From Kondoa malvinella (taxonomy: Eukaryota > Basidiomycota > Agaricostilbomycetes > Agaricostilbales > Kondoaceae), in the NCBI GenBank assembly GCA_039545315.1, contig BCIM01000001.1:730805-794804 (forward strand): a DNA stretch of 64,000 bases, read 5' to 3'. Each line of letters starts with the position of its first letter. The first letter of the stretch is position 1. Under the pieces are notes generated by a model. That model did no database searches. It was given only the letters and a program-made list of their open reading frames with translations, and was not told the DNA's origin. The position numbers were made by a program, and so were the translations under genes. Below, piece after piece: positions 1 to 12,200 of the stretch.

Positions 1-41
1 TCGCCTCTATCGATGCGTCGAAAGTAAACGCTGAAATAAAC

Positions 42-1669
42 ATGCATGGCAACAGTTTTAGCTTTTCCAAGCCTGCAGCTCCAGCTGCGGGCAGTCCATT
101 CTCATTCGGAGCTCCAGCAGCGAATGCTCAACCTGCTGCTGCGTCTCCCTTCTCTGGATTTGGTACACCGAGCACATCTGCTCAAGCGTCAACTTCGACA
201 CCTGCTTTCTCCTTTGGGTAGGCTCGCTGAGAATTGCACGTCTCGTATATGAAACCTGGAATGCATGTCTACAGGGCCACTTCGCAACCGGCTGCATCAG
301 GTGGACTGTTCGGTCAAGCAGCTCCAGCGTCGACAGCAGCACCTTCGACAGGTCTCTTTGGATCTAGTCTATTTGGGCAATCACAAGCACAGCAACAACC
401 TGCTGCTCCTCCAGCTACCAATTCGTTTGGCGGTACGTGCAATGCAGCTACATGTCGTGTATGGTCTAGCTCATATAACAAATCGCCTGAAGGTCTATTC
501 GGGAACACATCGCAAGCTCAACCTGCAACCGGTTTATTCGGCAGCACATCACAAGCTCAGCCTAGCACAGGGCTGTTTGGTAGTACGCAACAGCCAGCGA
601 CGGGACTGTTTGGTAGCACTTCGCAAGCACCAGCGACAGGTCTGTTCGGTAGTACGACGCAGCCTCAGCAGCAGCAACAAGCACAACAGCCACCTGCAGC
701 TTTGGCCAAGACTACGAAATTCGAAGACTTGCCTGAGGGTGTAAGAAAACATTTGCAGGAATTCCAGTGCGTATGACATTCCCTGTGGCTCATTCGAGCC
801 TAAAGGCACATCCAATGTCTCCAGAAACAACCTTGAAGCAAAGAAAGCCATCATCGAAGAACTAAATACGCAGACTCTCGGTGACAGTCTCTCCAAAACG
901 GCTTTGAGATTACGCGAAGTGTCTTGGGTCAGTTGACATTCATATCCCCTGGGCCTTGGTTGCTGAGCAACTTTACACTGGTCGAATAGGACTTCAACAG
1001 CCTTCTGACGGTACTCGATTCGGCAAAACGCTCGTCAGATGATGTGCAGAAACGATTCGAAGTAGATTTACAAGATGTTTGTCGAGCAGTCAAGATAGTC
1101 GATAATCACAGCGGATCGGCTTCTGCGCCTGTAGTGAATACTACAACAAATGGTGTGGTAGATTCTTCTTTCCCTTACAAGTGCGTGCACTGCAGCTAGC
1201 AGCATCACTTGCTGAGCTTTAAGCTATTCGACAGGTACTTTAAGCGGAATACCGAAGACTTGGCAAGGCGGATACAAATGTATCAAGATACTGTCGAAGT
1301 GAGCTCAATTGATCCCTGCTTTTCTGTTCAGTCAAATGACTTGATCTTCCTCGCATAGCAAATACAAAGCCAGCTCACACACCACGACCCAGATCACGTC
1401 AAAGCAATCGTGCCTACCTTGAAAGCACAACACGCGCTAGCACTTTCAGTCGCAGCCAATATTGCTGGACTGCACAATGATCTAGAAGAGATGAAACAAG
1501 TCTACACGCGTTTATGGCAGCAAAAGACAGGGCACAGCGGTGTAAGAGATCCCTTTCTGGAGGTGAGTGAAGTTCTGCAGCGAAGTGGTTTGTCTGACAT
1601 CATGTCAAGGCTGGCATCACTAGCGCGCCGCCGGTCAATGGTCAATTGTCGAATTTGAGGATAGGGTAG
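42..1669 (+). CDS. NUP49: FG-repeat nucleoporin of the Nup49/Nup58 type
   Basis: Predicted FG nucleoporin of the central channel (Nsp1-Nup57-Nup49 complex). The N-terminal half is low complexity with FSFG, SGFG and repeated GLFG units up to about position 660. The C-terminal half is helical (LEAKKAIIEEL, then DLARRIQMYQDTVEQIQSQL) and ends in the segment LYTRLW-type QKTG...DPF usual in this family. Introns inferred at 218-274, 433-492, about 771-798, 928-990, near 1190-1242 and 1300-1359, plus one after DPFLE at about 1564. The reading frame stays open upstream of ATG 42 to the window edge, so the gene may be 5' partial. The frame change near 770 needs either a 28-nt intron or a GC donor and is the weakest junction. 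Confidence 0.72.
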
Positions 1670-1851
1670 ATGAGGGCATTTGGGGTGTAAGCTAAACATA
1701 CAATGCTATGCTCTTTTGGCCTGTGAATAATTGAAACTCGTGTGAAGACTGAGAGTGCCGTGATGAGCAAGCAGTATCATGGTACAGCCAATAATATGTT
1801 GCAAACGATGATACAACAATGCTGAACTAATATATACGGTCCTGCACATGC

Positions 1852-3034
1852 CTATGTAAAGCGTCCAAGAAAGTCTAACCAGCAAACCACCGGATTATGC
1901 GACTTGCGCAGGTTTTTCGCTACAGCATGAATCAGCAACGCAAACATGGCGTGAGACAAGGCCACACACTCTTTGGCAACGTCCTTCTGGAGCATAGCTT
2001 GTTCTCGCTGTTTCTTTAGGAATGCTGCGCGCTGCTTGAAGTCTAGGGAAAGGCAACCATGGAATAAGCTAGCGATCTACAGAGTGACATAGAGCACCCA
2101 CAGTCAACATGGAGCCCACATTCACTGAAGATAGAACGGAATAAACATCAGCACAAGTCTTCAGAATCGACAGCGGCCAACATACCTCTTTTCTGTCCTT
2201 CCAGACCATCGACCCGCTCTCTCGCCTGCATCCGCGGAAGTATCCTTGCCAACGCTTCCATCTGCAGCCTTGGTCGAGTGATAATCTCCAATGCTTTTGT
2301 ATCCTTGATCAAGCAAAGTGTTGTACGGCACGCGATTCTCATCAATGTAAGACTTGACTTGCTGGAAAGACCAGTTGGCTAGCGGGTTGATTTTGAGCAG
2401 ACCGGTAGAGTCTACGTCGATGATGTTGATGGAAGAACGGTCGCCGCCTTGGGATCGCCGCCTGCCGGTGAAGACTGCTCCGACGTTGAGTTGCTCGTAT
2501 GCGCGATTGGCTGGTTCAACCTGAGCATGCATGTGAGCTAAGATAAAGAGGTACGAGGAAAGAAAGACGGACCTTGACTAGATAGTCGTAAGTTTCCTCG
2601 TCCGATTTCCATAGCTCAGTCCCATATTCAGCTTCAAACTCCGCTGTGGTGGAGGCCTTGGGAGGGGTGAAGACGTTCAAGCTCACGCCGTATTTGCGAG
2701 AGACTTGATCTGCCAATGCGAGGGTTTCCGGGAAATGATAAAGAGTGTCGATAAAGATCATAGGGACGAGATGTTTCGGCGGGCTTCCTGCTTTCGCCAG
2801 TCGCTGCGATATTTTGGAAATCATGTCTGTTGCTGCGAGACCAGTGAGGCCGAACGCTGTTGTTTGCCATAAACCGGGGACGTTGTGGATAGCCCACTCG
2901 AGAACTGTTTGAGGATCAGCGTCTGCGAGGTCGGCGTTGGCTTGGTCGATAGCATGTTGAGGCAACACAGGCCGGACCGTCGACGTTGACGGTACTGGAG
3001 CTGAGACTTCGTTGAATTGAAGGTCCAAAGACAT
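1852..3034 (-). CDS. MET16: Phosphoadenylyl-sulfate (PAPS) reductase
   Basis: Thioredoxin-dependent reduction of PAPS to sulfite and PAP in cytosolic assimilatory sulfate reduction. The start MSLDLQFNEV leads to AFGLTGLAATDM (nucleotide loop), IFIDTLYHFPETL, GRRRSQGGDR and the catalytic ECGLH motif. ECGLH appears only after the intron at 2125-2185 is spliced. Further introns lie at about 2520-2572 and 2043-2101. A C-terminal helical tail of about 50 residues follows the catalytic Cys and ends at the stop at 1852-1854. Length and motif order match fungal Met16. The downstream neighbour on the same strand is unrelated. Confidence 0.93.
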
Positions 3035-3220
3035 GATCGATGAAATTTGATTATGCAGCGAAATAGATTAAAGAACTTTGCGAAAGGACTTGTCGCTTTT
3101 TGGTCGTGAAGATACAAGGCAGTTGCTGCTGAACGCTAGCTTTCTATAGGGCACAGATGAGTAATGGGACAAGACTAAGCTTCGCGACGATGACTGAGCA
3201 AACGAAATATTGCGACATGG

Positions 3221-3226
3221 CACGTG
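3221..3226. promoter_or_regulatory. CACGTG E-box upstream of MET16
   Basis: A palindromic CACGTG lies about 190 bp upstream of the PAPS reductase start, inside the 380-bp gap 3035-3414. In fungi, sulfur assimilation genes are classically controlled through CACGTG bound by Cbf1-type bHLH proteins with Met4-type bZIPs. Assignment to this gene is inference from position; a hexamer can occur by chance. Confidence 0.4.
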
Positions 3227-3414
3227 CTTCACTTTCGAGACTTCCGGCGGACCTTGTCGGCGGAGCGAGGGCACAATAGATTAGCAATAGGTGTACAGTG
3301 CAAATGCAAATGAGAGTACAATGAGTGTGCCCTTGATGTCCAATATCTTACACTTGAATGCGGGTAATGTCAAAAATGGATACAATGAAATGCGTGACAG
3401 AGGCGGTTCTTCGT

Positions 3415-6400
3415 TTACTTTTTAGGCTGGCGGTCGACTAGGTATTTCAATACTGACTCTTTGAGAAGGACTGCCCAATAGCGCTCTCAACGATGTAATC
3501 CCCACAAAGGAGGTTTACTCACAGCCTTCAAATTCGGTAATCTGAGGGTTTTTCTTGAGTACAATCTCGCAGAAAGCAGGCCACGAAACTGGATTGAGCT
3601 GGCATGGGAAAGCATCGCCTAAGCTTGTTTCCATGCGCGCAAATTGGTATTCCGACTGACCTGCTTAAGGCGATTACAGTCGTTCAAACCGGCAGCGATC
3701 AAGGCATCGGCTGGACCTGCTCCAAGGCCTTCGCCTGTCAGAAATTCAATGCTAATTAGCAAACAGTATGCGAAAAGCTCATGAACACTGACCGAGTCCT
3801 TCAAGCAACTTGCGCAGATCGCGGCCGACTTTCGACTGTCGCATCTGTATCGGACCGGCTAATGCAGGAGCGGGAGTTGAAGCAATAGGAGCGACTTGTG
3901 GAGCATGGCTAGGTGCTTCGTAGGTCAATTGAGTCGAGACGTGCAGAGCAGAAGTAGCTGAAGGGGAACCGGCGCCGAACATAGGCGAATCTTCGATGCC
4001 AACAGTCTTGGGTGAAGCTGAGTGAGTTCTGTCTCGCCTGACGTCTTTAGGCGAAGGTATCAAGATGCAAAAGTTGTCCTTCTTGTCGCTTGGGTCGACT
4101 TCGTCGACTTCGTCGACTGCCATAGGAGTAATGGAATGGTTAAATGAGCTGGAAGGGGTCCGAGTGCGAGTGGTCGTAGAAGCCTCTTCCGTCTTGACAA
4201 CAGCATCTCTCAGAGGCTCTTTGTGCGATCGATCTTGTCTGCGAACACCTTGAGGGCTAGCATTGGCGACTTTTCGAGCACGCTTGACAGGCCTTTCGTA
4301 ACTTGTATCCTCGTCTTTTTTCGGATTACCAACAAGAGCATCAATGTCGAGCTTGTGATAGTCGTATGCGGTGACAGGAATGAGTGGCCGGTAAGGTTTC
4401 TCTTCAATCACCTGTTCCTTGGGCTCAGACTTGACTTTGTTGTACAAAGCTTTGGTGAGCTGCTCAAGACGTCTTCGAGAAGATTCAGCTATGTATCGAA
4501 GCGAATTCGAAGGACGTACTCTGACTCCCAGTCGATGCGACCTTTCGGGCCTTCGGCGATAGGTGCCATACGGCTGCTTGATGCTCTTGGCTGTTGCAGA
4601 TCGCTATTTAGAGCTGTTGCAGTATCAGGCAATGTCTACTTACCGTATAGCCATCACTCTTTCGCTTTTTGCTGTCCGTCATCGCTCCAACAGAAACAGA
4701 TCTCTTGTCTGAGTGGACATGTTTGGGCTGGAACTCGATAATTTCCCTGAAGGAATAATCAGCCCTATAGAGAGTCACCTCACTGCTCCTTACCAAGATT
4801 GGTCCTGAGGCAAGAAAGCAGCAATAACTGAATACGAACAACCAGGATAATCAGTCTTCTTTGCTTTGCACTCGAGGCGCAAGTTTCCAGCCGAAGTATA
4901 AGATGAAGATGTGTTGTAGCCAGTAAAAGTCTCCGCGGCATCGATCAGAGCTTCCGTCGAGGTGTAGCGAGACTTGAGACCGATTTGACTAGCAGGTGAA
5001 TTGGCGCGTTCTCCGGGCACGCGCAGTCGAAGATTAGGCAGCGAAAGCGATCCACGAGCAACAGCAATCTCAGTGGCAGCAGAAGGTGAGCGACGAGCTA
5101 AGAATTGACCAGTTGAAGAGCGTTTCGGGACATTGAGCTTTTCGATTTGCGAAAGAGGAACATCATCTTCCTCGTTCTCAACTTCATACGGTGCGTCTTT
5201 GTCGGCTGTCTCGTCTTCCGAAACAGACATTTCGCTACCCGATGACTCAGGCTGTTTATTGTTTGGTGCTTTGGAAGCGCTGGAGCGAGAGCGAGGCGTG
5301 TGCTTCCCAGAGTGTACGGTTGGCAACCCGTCATCATCTCGGAGTATCACAGACCTGAAGGCATAATGAGCCACTACTAGGAGTTCAAATCGAGACAAGA
5401 CTGGCCATATTCCTTCGTCGCAGTGTGCTTTGATGTTGAACTCACATGGACCATCCTTGCAGCCTAAATGAAGCATGGCCCTTCCGTGTCCTGGACTATT
5501 GCCACTGCGACTTTGGACGACCCTCATTGAACAGCCTTGCTCTTCTGCTGCTTTTCGGACCTTCTGATCGAAAGCTGCTCGAGTTGCGAAAGTATCGCCA
5601 ACAGAAGGCATGGCAGTGCCCGAGGTCGAGCTAGCAGCAGGCAGAGCAGAAGTCGAGGCGCTTGCACCCTGTTTGGCCGGACTTTGGGTAGCCCTTCCTT
5701 TTGCTACCGATGGCCTTTTCTCGACCGAGCAGACGTTAGATTGACTAGGGTCGACAACATCCGAGACAGTCCTGGTCTTCCATCAACCACGACCTGAGAT
5801 CCAAATCACGCAGCTCACCAGACGTCGTCAGAGCAGGTAGCTCGAGCGCGTGTCTTGCATTGCGATGTCCAGCACCTCAAATCCACATATGGACGCTCTC
5901 CGCTACGACTTTGAAAGACGGAGAGCTTGCATCCAGCAGAAGCAGCAGCGCTCTTGGCAATAGTCTCGAAGGCGGCTCGCCGGTCGAAAGTGCCGCCGAC
6001 TTTTGGCATGTTCTCGGTGGTGTTGGTAGCTGAATTGTCCGACAAGGAGAAAGTATTGGTTTGGGCGTCGCTGGTTGTGTTGCTGGTAGAACGGGTTAGT
6101 TGATGCGAGGCGTCGGCAAGATCAGGTGGTGCGTTGTCCACTTTGGCTTTGACCACCCTAAACGGTGAAGCCGTCAGCACGAGTATACAACATCTACCTA
6201 TCTACGCACCACTGATTGGTCCTCGACTTCGGTCGGGCGATGATAGCGAGCTCCCTCTTACAAAGAGCGTCAGTGCATTTGAGTTGCACATGTTGTCCAA
6301 CGCCACGCAGAAGACTCGACTTGACACGTAGGTTACAACCTTGAGCTTCTGCGATTCTGCGACAAGTGCTTTCGAACTCGTGTCGATTGCTGAAAGCAGT

Positions 6401-7093
6401 GTCGACTTCTGGCAGCTGCTCGAGCGCAGGATTTGCTGGAGTGACTTCGCGTTCTGCAGAGGAAACAGTAGATAGCGGAGAGCTGTTTCGAGAGGAAGTA
6501 GAAGAACCGATAGTAAGAGCTGGCGTCTCAAGAGGTGCTTCAAGATAGCCTGAATCTTCTACATTCGCTTGACCCTCGACCCAACCTTTTGGTCCCTTGG
6601 GGGCATCGGTTATTGGCGAAACAGCTCGATTCTTCTTGATTTTTAGTCCTGCGAACAGACTTCCTGGCTTTTTTCCTTGGGTAGCGAGAAATGCGGCTGG
6701 TGCAGTAGGAACAGCAGGCGGGAAAGAGACTGCAGGTCTGCTATGGTAAGAACCGCCGAAAATGGCAGCAAAAGAGTCCGAGTCAGCCGCGTTTCTGCTT
6801 GGGACAGGTGCAGACTTTGCATCATTGACGAAGGCAGTCAAAGCAGAGAGGAGATCAGGAGACTGCGGAGCTTTGTGTTCTTGCGAGCCCATGGTGCGCT
6901 TTTTGTGTTGGTGGGTCGGTGAAGTAGCGTTATACTCTATCGCCAGAGTCTTATCATGTATCGAATCTTGCTTCGTGAGCAAAGTGCCCTTGCTGGACAG
7001 ATTGGCTGGTGATGTTTGCGGACTTTGGGTGTCGGTAACGGGACACTGTGGGTCGCTGAAGAAGTCTGCTGCTTTGGGTCGCTGCCTGGTCAT
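3415..7093 (-). CDS. Protein with four tandem FAR1/WRKY-GCM1-like zinc modules
   Basis: I joined three long ORFs into one gene because frames match across introns. Four related modules of about 60-70 residues occur. Each has an aromatic/AF-containing helix, a GC.L.V/Y..S stretch, a Cys pair (LKCTDALC, LRCWTSQC, LGCKDGPC, LECKAKKTDYPGC) and a terminal Trp. This is the layout of FAR1/WRKY-GCM1 DNA-binding folds, and the last module is followed by KHVHSD (His-x-His). The Trp codon of every module is split by a phase-2 intron (6158-6209, 5772-5818, 5355-5405, 4747-4793). N-terminal and middle parts are Ser-rich and disordered. The C-terminal third is unrecognised, with a conserved-looking end (LIAAGLNDCNRLKQ, then FCEIVLKKNPQITEFEGLL). 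An alternative start is 6892. DNA binding is inferred, and it could in principle be two genes. Confidence 0.7.
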
Positions 7094-7340
7094 GCCACAC
7101 AGTCAGAGCTGTCCTACAGCGCGGTACTTGCTAAGGAGAGCCTTACAGCGTGTCGCCTTTGAATGAATTCGGGAGGGCCGAAATTCAAGAGGGTCCAAGC
7201 TCTGTCGTGTACTGCAAATAGCGCGCGGGCTGCATAACCCTCCTGGCTAAGTGACTGCCAGTCGAGTGGTGCTTGGATCAGGACAAGACGTGCGCTCGAT
7301 CATTTTAAACTTTCAGAGCGTCACTGCGAACCGCTCTCAT

Positions 7341-9162
7341 ATGCTCGACTATGTATTCGCATTGCTAGAGTACTATTTCTACCTTCTGCTGCACCGGTTA
7401 GCCTGGATTGACCGAATCTTGGGCATTCGCGCAACTCTGCGAAATATCAAAAATGTCAAGATGAGCCTAAGCATGGATGACACGGAAGACAGCGAGCTTT
7501 CTATCGATGAAGACATGATTGAAGATGATAAGCACGATTTGGACAAGTCGGAACAGGAAGATCAGCTGCCTCTAGCGAAAGACGAGGTGTCTATTGCAAC
7601 AAAGGCGAATGCCATCTATATACCCGGATTGGCCAATAACGGAGCCAATTCATGCTTCTTGAACTCTACTCTTCAAGTGAGATCTCGTCGTACTTGCTGC
7701 CATGACGCGGTCTCATGCTGGTATAGTCACTCGCTACCATTCAAGGCCTTCTCGTCCACCTGCATCATGTAATTGCAGCATGCGAAGACCCATCATCCAT
7801 TACCACAACGAAAGCCTTACACGACATGCTTCTCGCCCTAAACACTTCAGCACCCAAACGTAAAGTCCTCCGACCTATCAGTCTTACCAATTCCCTAGCT
7901 CGTTCTTCTCCTTCCCGACGCGAATTGCTCAATTCCGATCAGCAAGATGCACAAGAACTACTAGTCATGCTTTTAGCTGCAGTAGAAGAGGAAGTCCAGA
8001 AATTGGAAGAATCGCTTTTCGAAACTCAGCAGGCCAACTCGGGCGAATCACTCGGTCTGCATTCGATAGCTACGAAAGCTTTAGCTCCTTCTGAAGCATC
8101 TACATCGACTCTAGCCGAAACGCCTAGATTTCGCAACCCATTTCAAAGCTTGATGGCACATCGAATAGCATGTCTTACATGTGGCTACACTGAGGCTATT
8201 CGACTTCTTCCTTCTGATCAATTGACATTGAATGTACCGAATATGGTCGGTCTACTTTTATCCATCTTGAAGCAATACTGAATCGTAACGTAGAGGACCT
8301 GCAGTCTAGAAACCATTCTAGCCGAATCGACCAAACTCGAAGTACTGGATGAATTCGCATGTCGACGATGTTCGCTTCAATTAACAAAAGATAGACTACA
8401 AGAAAACATCGCGTCAGCAAAAGAGAGTTCTGCATTGGAAAAGTTGACGGATTCGAAAAAGAAGAGGCTGAAAGTGGTGCAGAAGAACTCGGACAGGCTG
8501 ACTCACTTGATCGAATCGGATGTGGAGGGAGATGAAGGCGATATCAAGCTAGATCGAGTGTATAGACCGGCTTCAAAGCAGACAGTATACGCAAAGGTGA
8601 GCGATGCATGCTTTTGATCCTTCGAGATCTCAGGCGTGTATTCGGTTCACAGTCAGCCGAGATCCTCGCTTTCCACCTATCTCGCTCCCTTTCTTTTGTC
8701 CGCGGTATGCCTGTCCGCTCAAGCTGTTTCGTCACCTTCTCCGAATACCTCGATTTCGACCCCTTTTGTACTTCGCCTCAGCTTCCTACTCGGCCATCGA
8801 CTTCAATGACGTATAAACAAGAAGGTCAGGGCGAGCTGCAATACCGGTTGTCTTCGGCAATAGTGCATTATGGATCGCATAACTTCGGTCACTACATCAC
8901 CTACCGAAGACGAACGCCCCAGTCATCTGCTTGGTGTAAGCACATTGATCATAGCGAATAGACTGTGTCCTCATTGCTCCGTTTCCTTGCAGACCGCGTA
9001 TCAGACGAAGATGTCCATCTTGTCGACATCCAAGAAGTTCTGCGATGTAATCCTATCTTGCTTTTCTACGAGCGAGTAAGAGCCGGCACAAGTGAAGATG
9101 AAGCTGGGCAAGTAGCAAAAGGACGCATAGTATCTCGTCAGTCATCACCCGCGAATGCATAA
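7341..9162 (+). CDS. Ubiquitin-specific protease with N-terminal membrane anchor
   Basis: Deubiquitinating cysteine protease (USP family, Ubp1/USP30-like by architecture). MLDYVFALLEYYFYLLLHRL forms a likely N-terminal membrane helix. Then follow an acidic linker, the Cys box (GLANNGANSCFLNSTLQ, with ANSC where GNTC is usual), a Q-D-A-Q-E box (SDQQDAQELL), the zinc pair CLTCGYTE / CRRC, and the His box HYGSHNFGHYITYRR followed by WYRVSDEDV. Introns inferred at about 7676-7730, about 8249-8311, 8596-8653 and about 8937-8993. The start was chosen at the ATG that places the hydrophobic helix first; the upstream open frame has no ATG. It is convergent with the RhoGEF gene, 58 bp away. Confidence 0.85.
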
Positions 9163-9220
9163 ACCAAGTGTACTACAACAGCAAACTCATACCGAACACA
9201 CTATCGGACACCCGATACTA

Positions 9221-12200
9221 CTACGACGCCCTCAGCAGCCCATGCTTGACTAACAAATCCTCATAAGTTTGCCTTTGATATCTTTCTTGCTCTAGTAATC
9301 TCTTGACTTCCGCCAGGGAAGCCGTCGTTTTTCTGCAAGGAGCGTCAGCGCTGCTTTTGGCTTGCATGACTAGGCGTACCTTCTCGCTTGCTCTGCAGCG
9401 TGATGTGCAGATTTCTCTGCTACCAATGCTCGACTCAGAGCTCCAACATCACCATTATCCATCTGTTCTGCCAATTCGATAAGCTCGTCGTTGAAGCACT
9501 GTAGACGTGTCAGGACCGGCTTCTAGAGGAGAAGCGATACTCACATCAAAGGCAACTTGCGATGCAGCGTTTGATGTATCGACTTCCTTCTTGAGCTGCG
9601 TATTATGTTCTCTCAAGGTGATGATCTCTGTACCCGCAGCTTCCAACTGCTGATTGAGAGTGCCAAAGTGATTATTTGCCTGACCAAGCTCCATCTGAGC
9701 AATTTCCGCCTTGCTCTTAGCAATCTCAAGCTCTTTCTCTGCAATCTGTGTTCGTGTATCGGCATCGCTGAGTCGCTGCGTCAGTTGAGTATTTTGTTCG
9801 CGTAAGTCGTCGATCTCCATTCGCTGGCTTTCCAACAAGCTTGCAGACTCTTGAGAGGACGCCGAAGATGCTAGTTGAAGCGAAGTGCCGGGCGTCGAGT
9901 CGTCCGGACTAGTCCCGCGAGGCTCCTTCATCTGCGGCAGATCGATAAAGACTGGAGATCGACGTATTGACCCAATGGACCGAGTCTCGTCTATAGTCTG
10001 ATGTCAATATCTGACTCTAGACTGTGAATCTTTCGACATACCTCTGACATCCAAGAGCTCTTCAGCCTGATCCTCGTCCGCATCGTCAAAGTTGTCTGTC
10101 GAGAGCTTGTGCAAGGAGTGGAAAGAGCCCGAGATGTATTTCTTGCGGGCTGGTCGCTCGTGCACGACAATAGAAGGTTCTTCAGCCTCAGGTGCTCGTA
10201 CTGCGACAGCCGGCGGCACTCGACGTCTAGAAGAGTCTGCGGATGTTCTTCTAGACCCGCTTGCACGCTGACCAGAGGGTATGCGAGGTTTGGGTAACTG
10301 TGACTGACGAACTGAACCGAGGCTCGACAGGAGTGTGGGTTTCTTCGGTCGAATGGCGTCTTCTTCCGAGTCAGTATCCAATCTCCGCTTAGGCACGCAA
10401 CTTGAGCCAGGTCTAGGTATTGGTGAGGGCAGAGGTCGCGTATCTGGTTGATTGGCCTGGGACGCAAGAGAGCTGAGCGGTCGAGGACCCAAAGGAGATC
10501 TTGGCTGCTGAGTGGGGGACGGCGCTGGCGAGTAACTTCTGGGTCCCAAGGGTGACTTGGAACGCGCTGGAGAGGAAGCAACAATCGTCTGATCGCCCTC
10601 ATCTTCGTCTTGACGGGGATATGCATAGTCCATAGCGGAATACGGTCTTTGCGGAATGTTCAATTGAGCTGATCCCACGATCAGATACCCTCTGAGACGC
10701 AATGAGAAAGTCATGCGCACCTTGCATAGAATGATATACTTCTTCGAACGATTGAGTGCGAGCAAGGCGCCTCGTTCCACTATGTTCAGAAGCGCCAGGC
10801 GACCAGAGTACCTCTGTCCGTTCCTCGTCAGGCTCACTACGGTATGCTCTTGCTTGTTGTCGCAAACGAGAAGGTGATTCGGCAACTCGCGGAGAGGTCA
10901 TAGGTTGCTTGAGAGGGCTCGAGACGGGCGACAACGGCGGCGAAGATACATAGGAAGGTTCCCGATCATGTCGAGAGGAGTTTGCTGATCTACGCGAATC
11001 GAAGGTAGAGGTGGAGATGACTGTGCCACTGCGATTGACAGAGACTGAGTGGTTTCTGCTTCGGCTGTGTCCGACGCTTTTGTTGAAGTCCTCTTGCGTA
11101 ATTGCATATGGTAGCTTAGGCGGCGTGTCGAAATAGCCAGCGGATAGTCCTGTGAAACATCAGATTCGATTCAGACCAGTGGCAAAGGCCAGAAGATCCC
11201 GCGCTCACCTTCCAAGGCACATCGCGCTATAGCTTGAACCAAGTTGACCGGATCAACGTTCTTGCTAGAATTGCGATAGCGCATGCTGAGTTGCTGTTGA
11301 GCAAGACTGCAGACTAGATGAGGACCCTTGCTGGCGTGAAAGACTATCCGACTCGAATCGCCCACTACAACGGCCAAAGGATTCTACTTTGCACAATCAG
11401 CGAAAGTCATCAGAACGGATCAACGACTGACCATCAGCTTTGCTTCTCGTTCGACCAGATAAGACTCTTTATCCCAAAGGTTTGCGAAGATCAGATTACA
11501 AGCGACCTCGGGTTTGCATTCCATTTTTGCAGTTTGCAACACCGTTGCCATGTTGGCTTTCTTCACTTCGCCATTAGGTGCAATTCTACTGATGGCTTGC
11601 ATTCGCCAAAGATTGTCCGTGAATCGGAGCTTTTCTTGGTTCAGACTGACTTTGCCTCCTGGAAGTGCCATAACTGTAAAATGTCTTCTTTTGCGGCCAG
11701 TCCAATTTCTGCTGAAGCCTGTCGGTTCAGCAGCCATATGAATCTCAAAGCCTATGACGAACTAATCAGCGAGATTCAATGCTCGTCGCAGTGCGCTCAC
11801 CCTCGGGTCCAAGATCTGCCACGGAAAGCAGCTCCAAGGGAACCGAGCCTCTGTAGGCCAGCTCTTGCTTCGACACCTTCTTTGTTGGGCTGCTTTTGCT
11901 CAAATTCGATGCTTTTGTATTTTCCAGCAATTGACGCATATTCGACAAGCCAATGTAATCGCGGCCTCTTGCCATTAGCTTCGGTTCTCGCTTCAGAATG
12001 ACCAGCATATCGTTGAAGAGCACGAGGGTACACTTTTGCGGTGGGCTTCCTGTTCGATGCGCTGTAATTTTCACTTCCGAAGTAGATTGATCCATTTGCC
12101 AATCTTCGACGTCGATAGAGTCAATGTATACCCGATTACTGCTGACCAATTCTTGCTATGCGAAGAGATCAGCCACGTAGTTTGAAGAGTGAGAAGCCTA

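Noticed and set aside
4090..4120. Tandem GTCGACTTC units as a possible minisatellite
   Set aside because: It is a short run of coding repeats (VDE units) within the FAR1-like gene, not an independent element.
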